Positions 1 to 12,305 of a DNA stretch of 64,000 bases are shown here, in pieces. The translations under genes were made by a program, and so were the position numbers. The DNA is from Mucor racemosus (Eukaryota; Mucoromycota; Mucoromycetes; Mucorales; Mucoraceae): assembly GCA_027405735.1 (NCBI GenBank), contig JAPEHQ010000009.1, positions 372,001 through 436,000 on the forward strand. Reading direction: 5' to 3'. Each line of letters starts with the position of its first letter. Positions within the stretch are counted from its first letter, which is position 1. The notes beneath the pieces are model-generated. The model made no database searches, was not told the DNA's origin, and saw only the letters and a program-made list of their open reading frames with translations.

Positions 1-1576
1 GGGGTCATAAACATCCGGTATAATAGCCTTACGCATAGCTTTCAAGTTCAATTTATGAAATAAACGCAAGTGGACCCAAAAACGTCTTTTGAAATCAAAT
101 TTCTTGTCGCACGCTCTGCAGTAATTGTTCTTATCATTAGGATCAGGAATGAGATCAGGGTTGGCATTAGGGCCTTGATTAGGACGAGGGAGATCCATAT
201 TATGCGTGTAGCGACAATGGCGTCTGAAATCTTTTCGGCTGATATTTGTAGTGTTACATACTCTGCAGTAGAAATTCGGATCATAAGGATCAGGTAATGG
301 TACTTCCTTGGGTTTCACAACACCATTTCTGCTCATTTTATGAACCCTTTTGCAATGTCTGTGGTATGCAGGCAGTGAGCTATAGGTAAAATCACAGGAT
401 CGACAATAATTGTTGGCATCGTTCCAATCAGGAAGGAGGTTGGGGTGTCGTACTAGATTGATATTGTGGTGATGTGTTAAATGATATCTGTATGGTGTCA
501 TTGTTTGAAATCGTCTGTTACATTTTCGACAGTATAGGTTGATTTCATCCAAATCAGGACCAAACTCAGGAAGACCTTCTTCGGGATCGATTTCAGATGG
601 AAGTTTTTTGAACGAGTTTTTGGGTCTACCACCTAAAGATTCTCTCAATGGCATACGATGGACATTTTTCAAATGACGACGATACTCCCCAGTACTGTTG
701 TAAGTTCTTTCACAAGCACGGCAGTTATGATTAGGATCTTTACTATCAGGTTCCAACCAAAAATGTACGATTTGCTTTTGCTTGGCTTTCATATCATGAA
801 ATAACAAATGATGCTTGAGATTATTTCTATAATCTTCTGTGTCTTCGTCACACACTTCGCAACGATAATCAATTGAGCGATTATTCATTGGCTGTTCATT
901 ATCAGTATCATCCTTCGGTAAACTGAAGCGAACATTTTTAACCTGTTCAGCGTTGGTATCAAAGCCAGCATTTTTAGATTTGGGTTTTTTATTAACCTCT
1001 TTGAAAGCAACAGTTTTTCTTTTATTCTTTTGCTTGGTTTTCGGTGCCGCTACACATATGCATTTAAGATTAGTATATTTGTATATTTTCTCTTTTTGAT
1101 TTCCTTGTTCATACCAGGTAGAGAGGCATATAACAGCTCGGATTTACCAACATTTGTTTCCTTTTTAATATCGACGTCCAGATCCATTTCTTGATAATAA
1201 TTTTTATCGAATCTCTTTCGTTTTGTTAATCTAGTTTCCACTTTATTTTGATTGACATCTTGGAAAGAGGGCAATGCTATTTTGTCGTCCTTGTCCGGCT
1301 CTACTTTTGCCATTAAAAGGTCAGATTTCGTTGTTTCATCCGAAACAAAGCCTGGAGGCAATTTCACTCGCTCTATAACAATTTTGATTTTTGGATACTT
1401 CATTCTCGGTTGTGTATACCGGTTTTATTTTCGCAAAGAAGAATCCAGTTACAAAAGGGAAAAGATAGATTGAGGTCAATTTCCTTTGGTTCCTCATTTC
1501 TTTGTCTCCATTTTAAAAGCTTCCAGTAGTCAGTCACTTTCATTGTCTGATTCTCATGGTTACAAAAAGGCCCCAT
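1..1576 (-). CDS. C2H2 zinc-finger protein (3' end beyond window)
   Basis: Partial gene, exons 1576-1420, 1372-1115 and 1049 to the window edge. The last exon reads open to base 1 and holds at least six C2H2-type fingers with Cys-x2-Cys and His-x4-His spacing, for example CRACERTYNSTGEYRRHLKN followed by VH, and CRSCDFTYSSLPAYHRHCKR followed by VH. Linkers are acidic and Asn/Pro-rich, as in repeat-finger proteins. The intron at 1050-1114 is clear: GTATGA donor, TACTAAT branch site, TAG acceptor, matching phase. The upstream intron (1373-1419, 47 nt) is also phase-consistent, but its branch site is weak, so the start at 1576 is tentative; translation could instead begin at 1403. The N-terminal 140 residues are basic and finger-free. 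By family it is probably a nuclear nucleic-acid-binding protein; its target is unknown. Confidence 0.82.
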
Positions 1577-1677
1577 AGAAGTTTCTTGGAACGACAGGTA
1601 CAAACGAATGGTTTTCGGTTGAAATTGATTATGCTACATCAGCAGCCTTTGGATAGGTTTTATTTCAAAAAATAATC

Positions 1678-1716
<39 letters not shown>

Positions 1717-2267
1717 GTAATAAAAGAAGACTTTGACAACAAGGTACATACTTTTTGCAAATGGTGACAAAATGTTGCCAAATGTGTTTACAGCACTGTC
1801 CGAGTGATTCCCAGGTTTCGTGATTAAAACGAATAAGCGCAATCATGCGGGTGTCTGGTCATCCTTTTGGTTTTGATTACGAAGAATTCTTCTTTAGCTG
1901 TCAAAAGTTACACATCTCACTGAATAAAGTTTCGTGTTCCTCGTTGTCATGGTGACTATAGTCTAGATATAAACTCTTTCTCGGTCAGTGAAGGATTTCT
2001 AGTTTCATTATAGCAATGAGTGCTTCAAATTAATTTATTCATATGAAATTTTGACATTGAAAACAGACAAATGTCTATGATTTTATAGTTTAGCATTCTA
2101 ATCACATTACTACAAATATCAAGGTTCTCGACTATCTGTAATGTTTACATTTACACTACGCCTCCCAAAAAATAGTGGTGTATCAGCGCGTGCAAACAAT
2201 AAACCACAATCCGACTTGTTTTCTCTCTGTTTTTTCACTATTTATTTATTTTTGCATTGCCCTACAA
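1577..2267. other. Divergent intergenic region with TAA microsatellite
   Basis: About 690 bases separate the divergently transcribed zinc-finger and STN1 genes, so both promoters should lie here. Apart from the trinucleotide tract near 1674-1722 I see no gene or distinctive motif. Confidence 0.6.
1674..1722. repeat. (AAT/TAA)n microsatellite
   Basis: A near-perfect run of about 15 ATA/AAT units with one interruption (agtaa) at its right end. It lies between two divergent promoters. Confidence 0.95.
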
Positions 2268-3587
2268 ATGGATACAACGCTACTTGGTTTAGATCCCCTT
2301 TTTCTAACAAATGTCAAATTAATTATACATGATCTATTAAACCTAGAACAGGCAAATGAGGATATGATAGGTATGTACGTTGATTTCATCAATATATTTT
2401 GACAGTAAGTTTAAAAAAAAAAACTGCTTTCAGGCGTATATAAATTGTTTCAGCATAAAATAAAGCTCGTGGATATATGTGGAACCATTGTGGCTGTGGA
2501 GAGAAATAGTTTTACAACTAACTATACAGGTAAAAAGAAATGCAATCATTGTATTTTGTCTAGATAAATACTTACAGTTGCAACAGTTGATGACAGTACA
2601 GGAACAATTACATGTAGTTTATGGAGCGCAGCAGAAGGATACAATTACAAACCATTAGAGATTGGTACAGCTGTACGAATTACTGGGAAGATTTCAACAT
2701 TTAGAAATGAAAGACAGATTGTAATTTACGATATATGTATGTTTGTATATTATGCGTCAATATATTTACAAAACAATAATAATTAAACGTCATTTACAAA
2801 AACGCACAGACCCAACACTTGATCCAAATCAAGAATTACAACATTTCATACATGCTATTTTATTAAGAAAGGAATACGAGAAAGAATACAAACTACCTAA
2901 CGTGATGAAACCACATGTACAAGAATTGGTAGAGCAGATTCAAGCGGATGAAGAAGATCAGTTAACATATAGTTCACAAAAGAAAAGGATGGATAAATCA
3001 ACATTTGAAAAAGCAGTTTTAGAATTCTTGAGAAATCATCATGTTCCTATAGTTTCAAAGGATACAGCAAGGGATGATCCCATATTAGCAGCTATGGCAA
3101 TGGAAATTTTAAGCAACAGGGTAAGCAATATACGACAGTTATGTGTGTATATGCTTATTCGCATTATTTTAGTGTGGTAGTAAACCTACAAAAATGGAAA
3201 TAACACATCTGTTCACAAAAGCAGTAGAGAAATGGTTAACGGAAGGTTATATTGTAGAAGCTGGCTGTAATGAAACATACAAGGTAGTAGACGAAGAATA
3301 TTTGGCTGAATTTATTGTAAAATCAATAAGAGACATGTCAAAGCAAATGTCTAATAAGCTTAGTAAGTTTTTGTCCTTTATTATCTGCTTACTATAATTT
3401 AACAATACATGTCTTTCTTTTTTTAGGTGGTATTCGTATAGAATACATTATTAAATCAATATCTGCCGATAAAGAGTATGCTAGCTTGGCAAAAAATAGC
3501 AATATAATTCACAAGGTTGTCAACGACCTTGTTGAACAGAGTTTAATATATCCAACAGGCAGGCATGAATATAAAGTATTCATGTAA
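2268..3587 (+). CDS. STN1: CST complex subunit Stn1
   Basis: Exons 2268-2370, 2434-2529, 2578-2736, 2810-3120, 3173-3362 and 3427-3587 join in phase to 339 codons. Residues 1-20 match the Stn1 opening (a GLDPLFL motif, as in the GLDP-[VL]-FL of animal STN1/OBFC1). Residues 35-120 form the OB fold, with LVDICGTIVAVERN and VDDSTGTITCSLW; the C-terminal half resembles the two winged-helix modules of the family. Stn1 works with Ten1 and a Ctc1/Cdc13-like subunit to bind single-stranded telomeric DNA and recruit DNA polymerase alpha for C-strand fill-in. Length is normal for the family. An upstream in-frame extension to 2175 exists but is low-complexity, so the ATG at 2268 was chosen. Introns are 48-73 nt. 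A decayed partial copy lies 2.5 kb downstream. Confidence 0.93.
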
Positions 3588-3699
3588 TACTAAATAATAC
3601 TTGTTATTTTCTTCTTTATTATTGCTAATACGCTACATAATATATAAACTAATAAATCACGACAATAAGACTGCTCAAGACATTTGTTACTATGCATTG

Positions 3700-4400
3700 T
3701 TGAAATTCTTTGAAAGTTCGGAAACATGCAATATTTTCTATTTGTATTTAATAGAATATAAAATACCTTTGCTTAAAGTCAATGTTTCAAGCGAAGGTTC
3801 TTGTTTTGTTGTTTTTCTTGGATTTTTTCGTTTTTTTTTTTCGCCTGAAAATGAGGGTAAATCCAAAGTCATTTCAAACATTAAGAATTCTCTGTTAGTC
3901 TTTGTTCCATCAACTTTTGTCGTTCCTAAACTTGTTGCTGTTCTGCCAGCATTCTCGTCTTCCTGATGATATACTTACTATTATCAGTTTAATAATATTA
4001 ATATCCGTACTGTGTTTACTAATTGTATGCTTTAATAAAGTATTGTGTGATATTGGTGATGATGGTGATCCAGATATTCTATCATCTTTTGCTTATTTAT
4101 TCAATTTCCACATACCTGCCTTTTTTAAATAAGTGCCACCTTCTAGCAATGCCAGCATACTAACTGATCCATATCTATGTCCATTCATGCAGGTGTAGGT
4201 GTAGATTGTACAGTGTCAATATTGGTAGTGGTTAATTGCTCTTGCTGTTTGAGTTCTTCGAGATGTTGTTGTTTTTATAAAATTGGGCTATCAACTTCAT
4301 CCATGATAGCATTTTCTTTGATTTTAGGCGATGTTGTATCAGGTGATAATATATTAATTCTAGAATATCGTCTCTTTGAATTTGCCGTTTGAATGAAGTT
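3700..4400 (-). pseudogene. Possible degenerate protein-coding remnant, unidentified
   Basis: The minus strand has coding-like stretches broken by stops and frame changes. Around 4390-4180 one frame reads SPDTTSPKIKENAIMDEVDS, then a stop, then QHLEELKQQEQLTTTNIDTV, and further on MDIDMDQL. Around 3960-3745 another frame is open for about 70 codons and includes a basic KKKRKNPRKTTKQE segment. The composition (Gln/Lys/Asp-rich, low-complexity) resembles a disordered nuclear protein, but I recognise no domain. It may instead be chance open sequence, or 3' flank belonging to STN1. Confidence 0.33.
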
Positions 4401-6079
4401 TATTGACATTGGTCCTGCTGTAATGCCTGCTAGCTAACCTGATTACAAATAAATACAATTCTATTAAACTCAAAATACCTATTGCTCGTTATTTTTATTA
4501 ATTGCATTATTGTAACTGCTTTGGTTTGGCTACGCTCTCTAATTTATTCATGATTGTTGTTGGAGATTGGAACTAAAAAATATCATTTTAAAAGCATTTT
4601 CTTATCTAATTGGAGACACAATTTTGGTAATTTATTGCAAAAATATGATTAATTAGTATATTTATTTATGCAAATATCTTTTGTTTTTACAAAAAAGCAT
4701 TGCTTTTTGTGTTATTTTGGCATGATTTTGAAAAGCTTCGCTCTGAAAATCATTTGGCATTTGATCTGTGGGGGTGCATTATTTGAATGTCCGCTTCAAA
4801 ATTTTCTGATTCTGTTCGTTTTCTGCCAGTTATTTTAGAATTTAAGCGTAAAGTATACTACCTACTATTTATAAGATCATTGGTACGTATTTTTCATGCG
4901 CTTCTAATGGCGTATTGAAAAAGCTTATATCTCAATTCTACGTTACACAATCTGGAGAAACCTAAGGATTGATTTTTAGGAGAAAAGCCAATTTTATACA
5001 TATCAAATACTCAAATCAGTAATTGGATATGATTTTTCTACTTTTTCTAATCAATTTTCTTCGAATTATACCTTTATGGAATATTTCATTTTAGGAATGG
5101 AAATTTGAAAAAGGAAATTTTTGAACCTTTCCCTTTGTCGCTGGGATAAAATAGGTGAAATATTGTTGATCTGTTTAACTAAAAATTGCAACTGCAATGA
5201 CACTAAATTCACTTGAAAACAGATGTCTATTTACAGAAGAATTGTTAACTGTAATGGCACTTAATTTCACTTGCGAACAGACAAGGAAAAGAAAAGCATC
5301 ATTACATGTAAGCGAGATATTTATACAAGAAAAAAGGGGGAGGGGGATAGGACATAAACAAACAAATTATAAGGTCATACACCTGACCTCCAATATTGTA
5401 AACCATAAGGTCACTTGCAATTTTTGTTTTACGACACCTTATAAAGGGTGGGCATCTATCACATTTTTTCCCACTCTTACACATTTTCTCTCACCCTTTC
5501 ACAGTTTCAAAAATAATTGAGCAAATGCAACAAAAACATGTAATGTGATGTGAGAAGTGGCCTAAAACCATAGGATTAGAGGCTCAAATTGAGCGATTTT
5601 GAGGAACATTTGAGTGTATAATCCGTCATTTAGCAAGTTTATTATATGGAACGGATGTATAAAATCGCTGTCATTAGTAAAATATATATCTTGCGTTCAA
5701 TATTGGTATATCTGTAACAAGAGTTGGCATTAAATCGATCTTGTTTGGGTTCACAAGCCAACGTGTGTAACAATAATTAAGTAACAATCTCAGTTATCGA
5801 ACATTCAAAGGATTTTTCTGATGCCAAATCTCTATTATATGCATTATAATTATTTAACCAGATAAAAAAAAAGTTTTTAAATGCTATGATATTTTTTGTT
5901 TTATAATTTAATATTGAATAAAGGTTCTGTTACAATTACGTACCTTCAAAATATTTGATTTCAGAATAAAATACGTAGCAAATCATAAATCAAGCTTATG
6001 CATGATGGGATATTAAATATGAATATCAAAGGTTTACATGTATATATGATAAAGAAATATGTCTTTAAGCATATTTAGT
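4400..6079. other. AT-rich intergenic sequence with a short direct duplication
   Basis: No supported gene. An imperfect direct repeat is visible: aactgcaatgacactaaatt at 5188 recurs as aactgtaatggcacttaatt at about 5249, each followed by a similar cacttg-aacaga string, giving a period near 60 bases. Poly-A and poly-T runs are common. Confidence 0.55.
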
Positions 6080-6520
6080 TGCTTCAACGGTTAGAAATAA
6101 AAGACAAATTATAATTCATGATATATATGTGTTTATATTTTGTGTGTCACTACTTCTAAAAAGATTGATGAATCCCATTTACAAAAATGCATATTATTAT
6201 GTTACATTGTAAAATCAATATCTGCTAATAAAGAGTACATTAGCTTGGTAGGAAATAGTAATATGATTTACAGGGTTGTAGACAATCTTGTTTAGCAAAA
6301 TTTAATAAATCCAACAAGCAGAAATGAATATAAAGTGTTCATGTAGTACAATCATCTATTGAATACTACTATACTATTGCTAATTTCTCTTTCGTTTCTC
6401 TTCATCCTTATTATTTTCTTCTTCTTCTTTCGCTCGCTTACTATCATCTTTACTATTGCCAATACTATACATAATATATACATATATATATTTACATAAA
6501 CTAATAAAATACGATGACGA
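6080..6520 (+). pseudogene. Decayed, internally deleted STN1 3' copy
   Basis: Bases 6090-6160 resemble the end of STN1 exon 3 plus the start of its next intron (2703-2770). Bases 6208-6345 resemble the last exon (3450-3587), for example atcaatatctgctaataaag against atcaatatctgccgataaag. Similarity then continues into the STN1 3' flank, to about 6516. Intron sequence is present, so the copy arose by DNA duplication and not by reverse transcription. Exons 4 and 5 and neighbouring introns are missing. In the last-exon frame a TAG interrupts the copy where the intact gene encodes the LVEQ stretch. It cannot encode a working Stn1. Confidence 0.85.
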
Positions 6521-6643
6521 AAATATACAAGGCCATCTCTTTGATGGCATATATAGTGCCATTGATAGATTCGATTTACGGTATAAATTTACATATAAAA
6601 CACGATATACAAGTAAGCTTAAGCCAAGTATTAAATAGCTCAG

Positions 6644-8133
6644 GGAGATATCACTGGGTCAACAGTGACTCCAACAGGTAACAACAAGAGAGAGAAAAAA
6701 GTTAGATGGTTTCCGTAATTTAATATAATAAATATACAAATCTATTCTTAGTTTCTATTGTTCCTGGATCAACATCTTCAATTTCAATCCCGAAAGTATC
6801 TTCAGTTGATTTAACCAGTAATTTCATTCCAGGATTACCAACAATAACAACTGCAACATCACCTCAAATTGTGTTTATTACTGCATGTAATACTTGTAGC
6901 GGTAGTAGTGGTAATAATGCTGCAGCGACTGGTATGGCTATATTACGTAATAATCTATAGTTACACATTTTCCAATTAATTTATTATTTTAGCATCTATT
7001 GTGGATAGTACTAATGAGGAACAGAGTCAATTGAGCTCCAATGACTTGGGTGCTATCATTGGTGGATGTGCTGGAGGCCTTGTAGTCATTATCATTGTTA
7101 CTGTTTTGATATGTGTACGAAAAAGAAAAAGAAGAAATAGAGGTTTTTACGCTGGTCGTGATCTCCAATCCACTGCAATCCCTGTTGCTGTTGTAGACGA
7201 TGTTAAACAAACATATCCATCTGCTAAAGGTTTGCGCATTTCATATGCAATATTATTATTTTATGTTGATATTTTATTCTTTTATTAGATATAGTACCTA
7301 GTAACACACTTACTAACACTAGTTTTTATATTGATAATAATGATTCAACTATTAAAAGATACAATCTCTCAATGGCGGTAGACGATACAGCATATGATAC
7401 TGTAACTACTCCGCCTGTCATACTCTATTCAGATTCTCTTAATCGACAACAGCAACAACAAAATATGAGCAATGAAAAGTATATGTTGGATAGTGGCATT
7501 ACTTCAACATCTCTAATACCTCGACCAGTTGTTAGTAGACCACTGGAAAGAAAACTGAGCCAAGGCGCTCGATTATCAAAATACAATTTCTTGTCTCAAG
7601 CATTTTCACAAATGAGAACTTCTTATGCTGGCGAAAATGCCAACAATATGTCAATGAATGCTACAACAACAACAACGGCATCTAAATCCCTAAACACCGA
7701 TACAAATCATAACCATGATTCAATGGTTTTGCCACACGATAAACCTAAAAAGTATCAAATGTATCAACAACATCAAGATTCCAGTTCTGATAACATGTTA
7801 TTTCCATCACCACCATCTTTACCACCTAATGCGGCATCTACCACAAGCTTCTATTTTGATCCTAATACTACTGCAACTCGAGAATCTACAATGACAGTTG
7901 GTACATTGCATGCTTCCTTATTCCATAAACAACAAACAAGTACACCTTCTCCTACATCCTTATCATCTCCAGTAAGGCAAAAACAATATACCTCTCATTT
8001 AACTGTATCACCAGCGATAGATGCAGATAGTGTGGTATCAGATGTGAGTCAATACAGTTCTAAACAGTCCTCTCCTACGACGACTACTACCTCAGCAGCA
8101 TTGAACCATAATAAACCTTATCCATTTTTTTGA
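6644..8133 (+). CDS. Single-pass membrane protein with Ser/Thr-rich ectodomain
   Basis: Visible exons are 6644-6677, 6752-6931, 6993-7229 and 7289-8133, joined in phase. The order is a Ser/Thr/Pro-rich extracellular stretch with one Cys-x2-Cys, a membrane span (LGAIIGGCAGGLVVIIIVTV and on), a basic stop-transfer RKRKRRN, and a long cytoplasmic tail of about 320 residues rich in Ser, Thr, Gln and Asn. No catalytic domain is seen; the layout is that of a fungal surface sensor or adhesin-like protein. The start is unresolved. The exon at 6644 follows stops, and the only nearby ATG (6547) would need a 31-nt intron. The decayed STN1 copy ends just upstream, so the original 5' exons, including a signal peptide, may have been lost. 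Confidence 0.68.
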
Positions 8134-9104
8134 ATGGGTACTGTTACACTTAGCTATGCTTCTTTGTGGGTAATATATAAAATATTATAAATGCTATAGT
8201 TTCTAATAATAATAATAAAAAAAACATTATACAGCAAAAGTCTAATAGAACAAATACAAAGCAGCAGGTATAAAATGTTGACACACATGTAGTGATGCTT
8301 TGTTTCTTTTTCCTTTTTTTTACCCCGGATTTACTAAAAAGCATAATAATTGTGAAACGATTTATTGATTTCTTGGATTATTCTTTTTGGCAGAATAGTA
8401 TATTCGAGTCAATTGTTTCATATCTTATATACGTTATACACCATTGTTTGAAATAGAAGAACCGGCTCGGTAAAAATATGCTTTACTCTGTTAAAAACAG
8501 CATTTTCCCGCCTTTAATGAAATATTTGACATTTAATCAAATGAATAATCATGCAATATATGAAAATTTCAATATGCTTTCGTCATATGAATATACACAA
8601 ATACAATGATGAGCTTGTTTCAAATATTACTAATACAACATCATTCAACGCTGAAATGGAAACCACGCTACGCTACATCGTTTTTAGACAGCCCTGCAAC
8701 AGAATTATTTCCTTTTTCTACAAAAAGAACCAATTATTGTCAATGTATTCATCTGGTAACACGACGTATTAAATCGATCTTTTTTTAACGGGCCCATTAT
8801 TTGATAATGATAACCGCGGTTAGTTTACTGTTTATAGGATTAATGGTAACTTTAAAAGGGGAGAACCTAGACTTTATATAGTTTCACAACGTGGCCCAAC
8901 TAATTTAGCAAGTGAAATTTACCCCACATTTTAAGAAACATGTTGTCAATTATTTTTATATAATTTTTTTATTAACATAAAGGGAAAGAGAAAGAGAAAA
9001 AAAGAGACAATAGAAACGAGAAAAAATGTACATAGGAATAATAGCAATATGATTTACACATAAATAAAAAAAAAAGAAAATAAAAATACAAATACAGAAT
9101 TATC
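8134..9104. other. Convergent intergenic region
   Basis: This is the 3' space between the membrane-protein gene (+) and the CSL gene (-). It is AT-rich with poly-A/T runs, and no open frame has convincing protein character. Confidence 0.6.
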
Positions 9105-12060
9105 TTAAAAAGCATAAAATTGGTCCGTTCTATAAACAACACCATCGCCACGAACCAGCAACAAGGGTATCTTCTTTTGAAGGCCATCTTCTTCAATAAT
9201 TAAAGTAGGGCTACTTAATAATTCTTGAATATCAGGAATAGTACAAACCATAGATTCTCTTGATTTGTATTCGGTATGTGGTGATTTAATATCTCCAAAC
9301 CAGAGGTTGAGATCTCTTGTCAAGTTTTCACCAGACAATGTTAAACAATCAGATTGTTTAATATCTTGCAAGATTGGAAAAGGCGTAATAGGTGCAGATG
9401 ATGTAGATAGTGTTGTTGTAGCTTGTTGATTAAAAGGCATATTAAAGCAGCTTTGATCAGGAGCATCTGATGGTGTCCAAAATGTATAACTTGCACAATC
9501 AGTACCAACGATAGTCCAAACTGCTGCATCAGAAACATCTTCAGTCCAACAAGCACCTTCTAAACCTAAAGCATCTACAGAACTACCACGGCGTTCAGCT
9601 AAACTGCCACGACGTCCTACTTTGGTTTCAGTGCTACTAATTGAACTCATACGACGACGAGCAACAGAAGCAGCAGTATTAGAAGACTTTTTGCATTCTT
9701 CATTTTCAAATAATTTGTTTTCAACTACATTTTGCATTAAATCATTCCAAACAGGAGCATTTGCTTCCACTTTTGTAGGTTGACAATTGGGAACAAGATG
9801 ACGAGTATATGCAGTTTTATGCATACCAACAACATCATTTAAACAAGCTAAATAAGTTACAGGATGACATGATTGAGGGATTTTATAGTTTGGTTGTTGT
9901 TGTTGTTGCTGTTGTTGCTTTGGTGATGGAGATGCTTGTTGCTGTTGTTGATATCTTGCTTTATTATGATGTGAGAATGTTGGATCTTGAACAATTTGAA
10001 AGGCAATTTTATGAAGTTGCGATACTGGATCACCGACTGTTTCGTCACCACATTCACCACCAGTTTTTCCAGAAAGATCGTCCATACGATTACCACCTAA
10101 AACCATGCTTCCTTTATCTACTTTACGAATTATCATGACAGGGCTAACAAGACCAGTTGTTACACATTGAAGTACTACAGGTTGATTGTAATGAATAGCA
10201 ACAGGTTGCTGAGTAGATGATGGAGTTTGTAATGCAATGGCGGGAGGAGGAGGGAAATTGGGGTTATTGGGATGATGGCCATTAGAACGAATAGTGTTGG
10301 CATCAGGTGAACGAGTTGTATCTACAATCCAAATGACAAAAGGGTCCCAAGATCCAGTACGAGCAACAAAGCATGTACCATTATTTTTAGTGTTGTTGTT
10401 GTTTTTGTTATTTGTGTTGGTATTATTATTGGATGGTGGTTGACCATTAGATACGCCCAAATATTTTGTTGAAACAGTTTGAGAACGGATACGGTTAAAC
10501 AAGGAAATAGTTGTACCATGATGAATACATACTATACAAAAAAAGAAAATTAATAAATGTATATTATATCTAGTGCAAGTAAAACACTCACATTCCATGT
10601 TCTTGATACTTTGTCTCTTTTTGCTTGGCTTACTAATTACTTTGATGCCCTTACTAGGAAATGTACCTAATTGTAATCCATTTCCAAGCTGAATTTTAGC
10701 CAATACTTCGACCCGTTTTCTTTTTTCATCAGCGTCATTTATATACAATTGTTTAGACACACATCTTCCAGAAACTGATGTATTTGCACAAGCAGCAGTG
10801 TCTACAATAGTACCATTTGTTGTTGACCATTCAAGTACACCTGTTTGATTAATAGTTTCTCCAGAAATATGAATCGTGAGTTTAGGAGAGCTTAGAGTTT
10901 GTGAAGGCGATTGAAAGAAATTGGATTTCTTTGGTTCGGTCAACAAATTAGATTTGTCCGAAGCATTGCTAATGCTGTTTGTCCACCAATTTGCACCTTT
11001 TAAAATGGTAGTAGGAGGTGGACACAAGAATCTAAATATTCGTCATTAGTGTACTGATAATAATAAATATCTATAGTTGACTAACCTTTTCTCGGTTCCG
11101 TAACTCTTTTGTGCTACTCTGCTTGTTAATACCATGACGGTTCTTTCACCTGTTACGGGTAATGATCTCTCTTGATGATCACGGCGGATTAAATAATCCT
11201 GAATTAAAGGTTTCAATGAAGATGCAGTAGTTTCGCCTTGAATGATACGAGCAGTAATTAAGCCGCTTTTGCTATTATTAGTTTTTGCAATATCCCAGTC
11301 TTCTTGCTGTTGAGGTTGTTGAGGTTGTTGTTGTCCAAATGAAATAGGTTCAAATCCCAAAGAGGCCGGCTGCATTGGAGTAATAGGAGGAGAAGGTGAC
11401 ATGGAAGATAAAGAAGATGAACCCATGGTATTTGAAGGGGAAACAGGGGATAATGAATTGGTACTACGTCTCTGTCTCTTTTGAGCTTGTGTATGCATCT
11501 CCTTGACTTCTTGTTGCTCTAATAACCAATCAGCCATTGTATTAATCTCATTAGTAATAGCTGATGGGGGAATTGTGTTATTTAAATCATTATTCAATTT
11601 AAATAAATCACTTCCAGCAGCAGTAGAACCAGAAGAATCCATGAATGACATGTCTGAAATAATTGTAGAAGCATCATTGTTTAAATTATTGCTGGAACAT
11701 GTAGACGAGTTTTCTGCAACTAGTGCATCCAGAAAACTTGTAGAAAAGAAATTGGATGAATTTGTGGATAAAGCAGGCGATAAAAGAGTAGCATAATGAG
11801 GATCATCCTCTCTTAAAGATAAAGTACGTCTATGGATTGGTCTTTCATTTTCAATATTAGCGTTCAGATTGGCAGTAGAATTCAATAATAATTGAATGTC
11901 ATCCCATGGAGAATGCTCATTTGCTGTCATAATATTCAAGTCTTTTTGCATATCAAATGAATGATAATCCATTTCACCAACAGCTACTGAATGGCGACGG
12001 GAATTATTTCCAGAAAGTGATGTGTGGTGTTGATCAAAAAATGAATCAAAATTAAAATGG

Positions 12061-12106
<46 letters not shown>

Positions 12107-12305
12107 GCTGTTGCTGTTGATCTTCTACATGCAATCCTGCATTTGCATTTGTTGTAGATGGTGATGAAGGCGATGAATAAATGAAATCAGACCAAGAAGA
12201 AGATGTTGTTGGCATAGAGGAACTAAGCAATTTATCATCTGCTTGCTTTCTCTTTCTTGACATCTCTTGTGAATTGGTTGTGGTTGTGGTTGTGGTTGTA
12301 AACAT
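9105..12305 (-). CDS. CSL (CBF1/Su(H)/LAG-1) family transcription factor
   Basis: Exons 12305-11086, 11031-10592 and 10531-9105 join in phase to 1028 codons. Residues 1-330 are disordered and Ser/Thr/Gln-rich with a polyQ run near residues 61-81. The Rel-homology N domain follows, with the CSL signature RVAQKSYGTEKRFLCPPP spanning the first intron. The beta-trefoil domain contains LFNRIRSQTVSTKYLGV, close to the NRLRSQTVSTRY element of Su(H)/RBPJ. The C-terminal immunoglobulin-like domain includes AVWTIVGTDCASYTFWTP. CSL proteins are nuclear and bind GTGGGAA-type sites. Fungi lack Notch, and fungal members (S. pombe Cbf11/Cbf12) act in cell adhesion, lipid metabolism and division control. The protein is longer than metazoan RBPJ because of the N-terminal extension and low-complexity insertions in the trefoil region. 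Introns are 54 and 60 nt. Confidence 0.93.
12061..12120. repeat. (CAA/CAG)n tract encoding polyglutamine in the CSL gene
   Basis: The plus strand shows a run of about 20 tgt/ttg units, read on the minus strand as CAA/CAG codons. Length polymorphism is likely. Confidence 0.95.

Noticed and set aside
1660..1842. Minus-strand frame with a long tyrosine run
   Set aside because: The tyrosines are the TAA microsatellite read in another frame.
5197..5520. 107-codon plus-strand frame
   Set aside because: Part of it is a short direct duplication and the rest has no recognisable motif.
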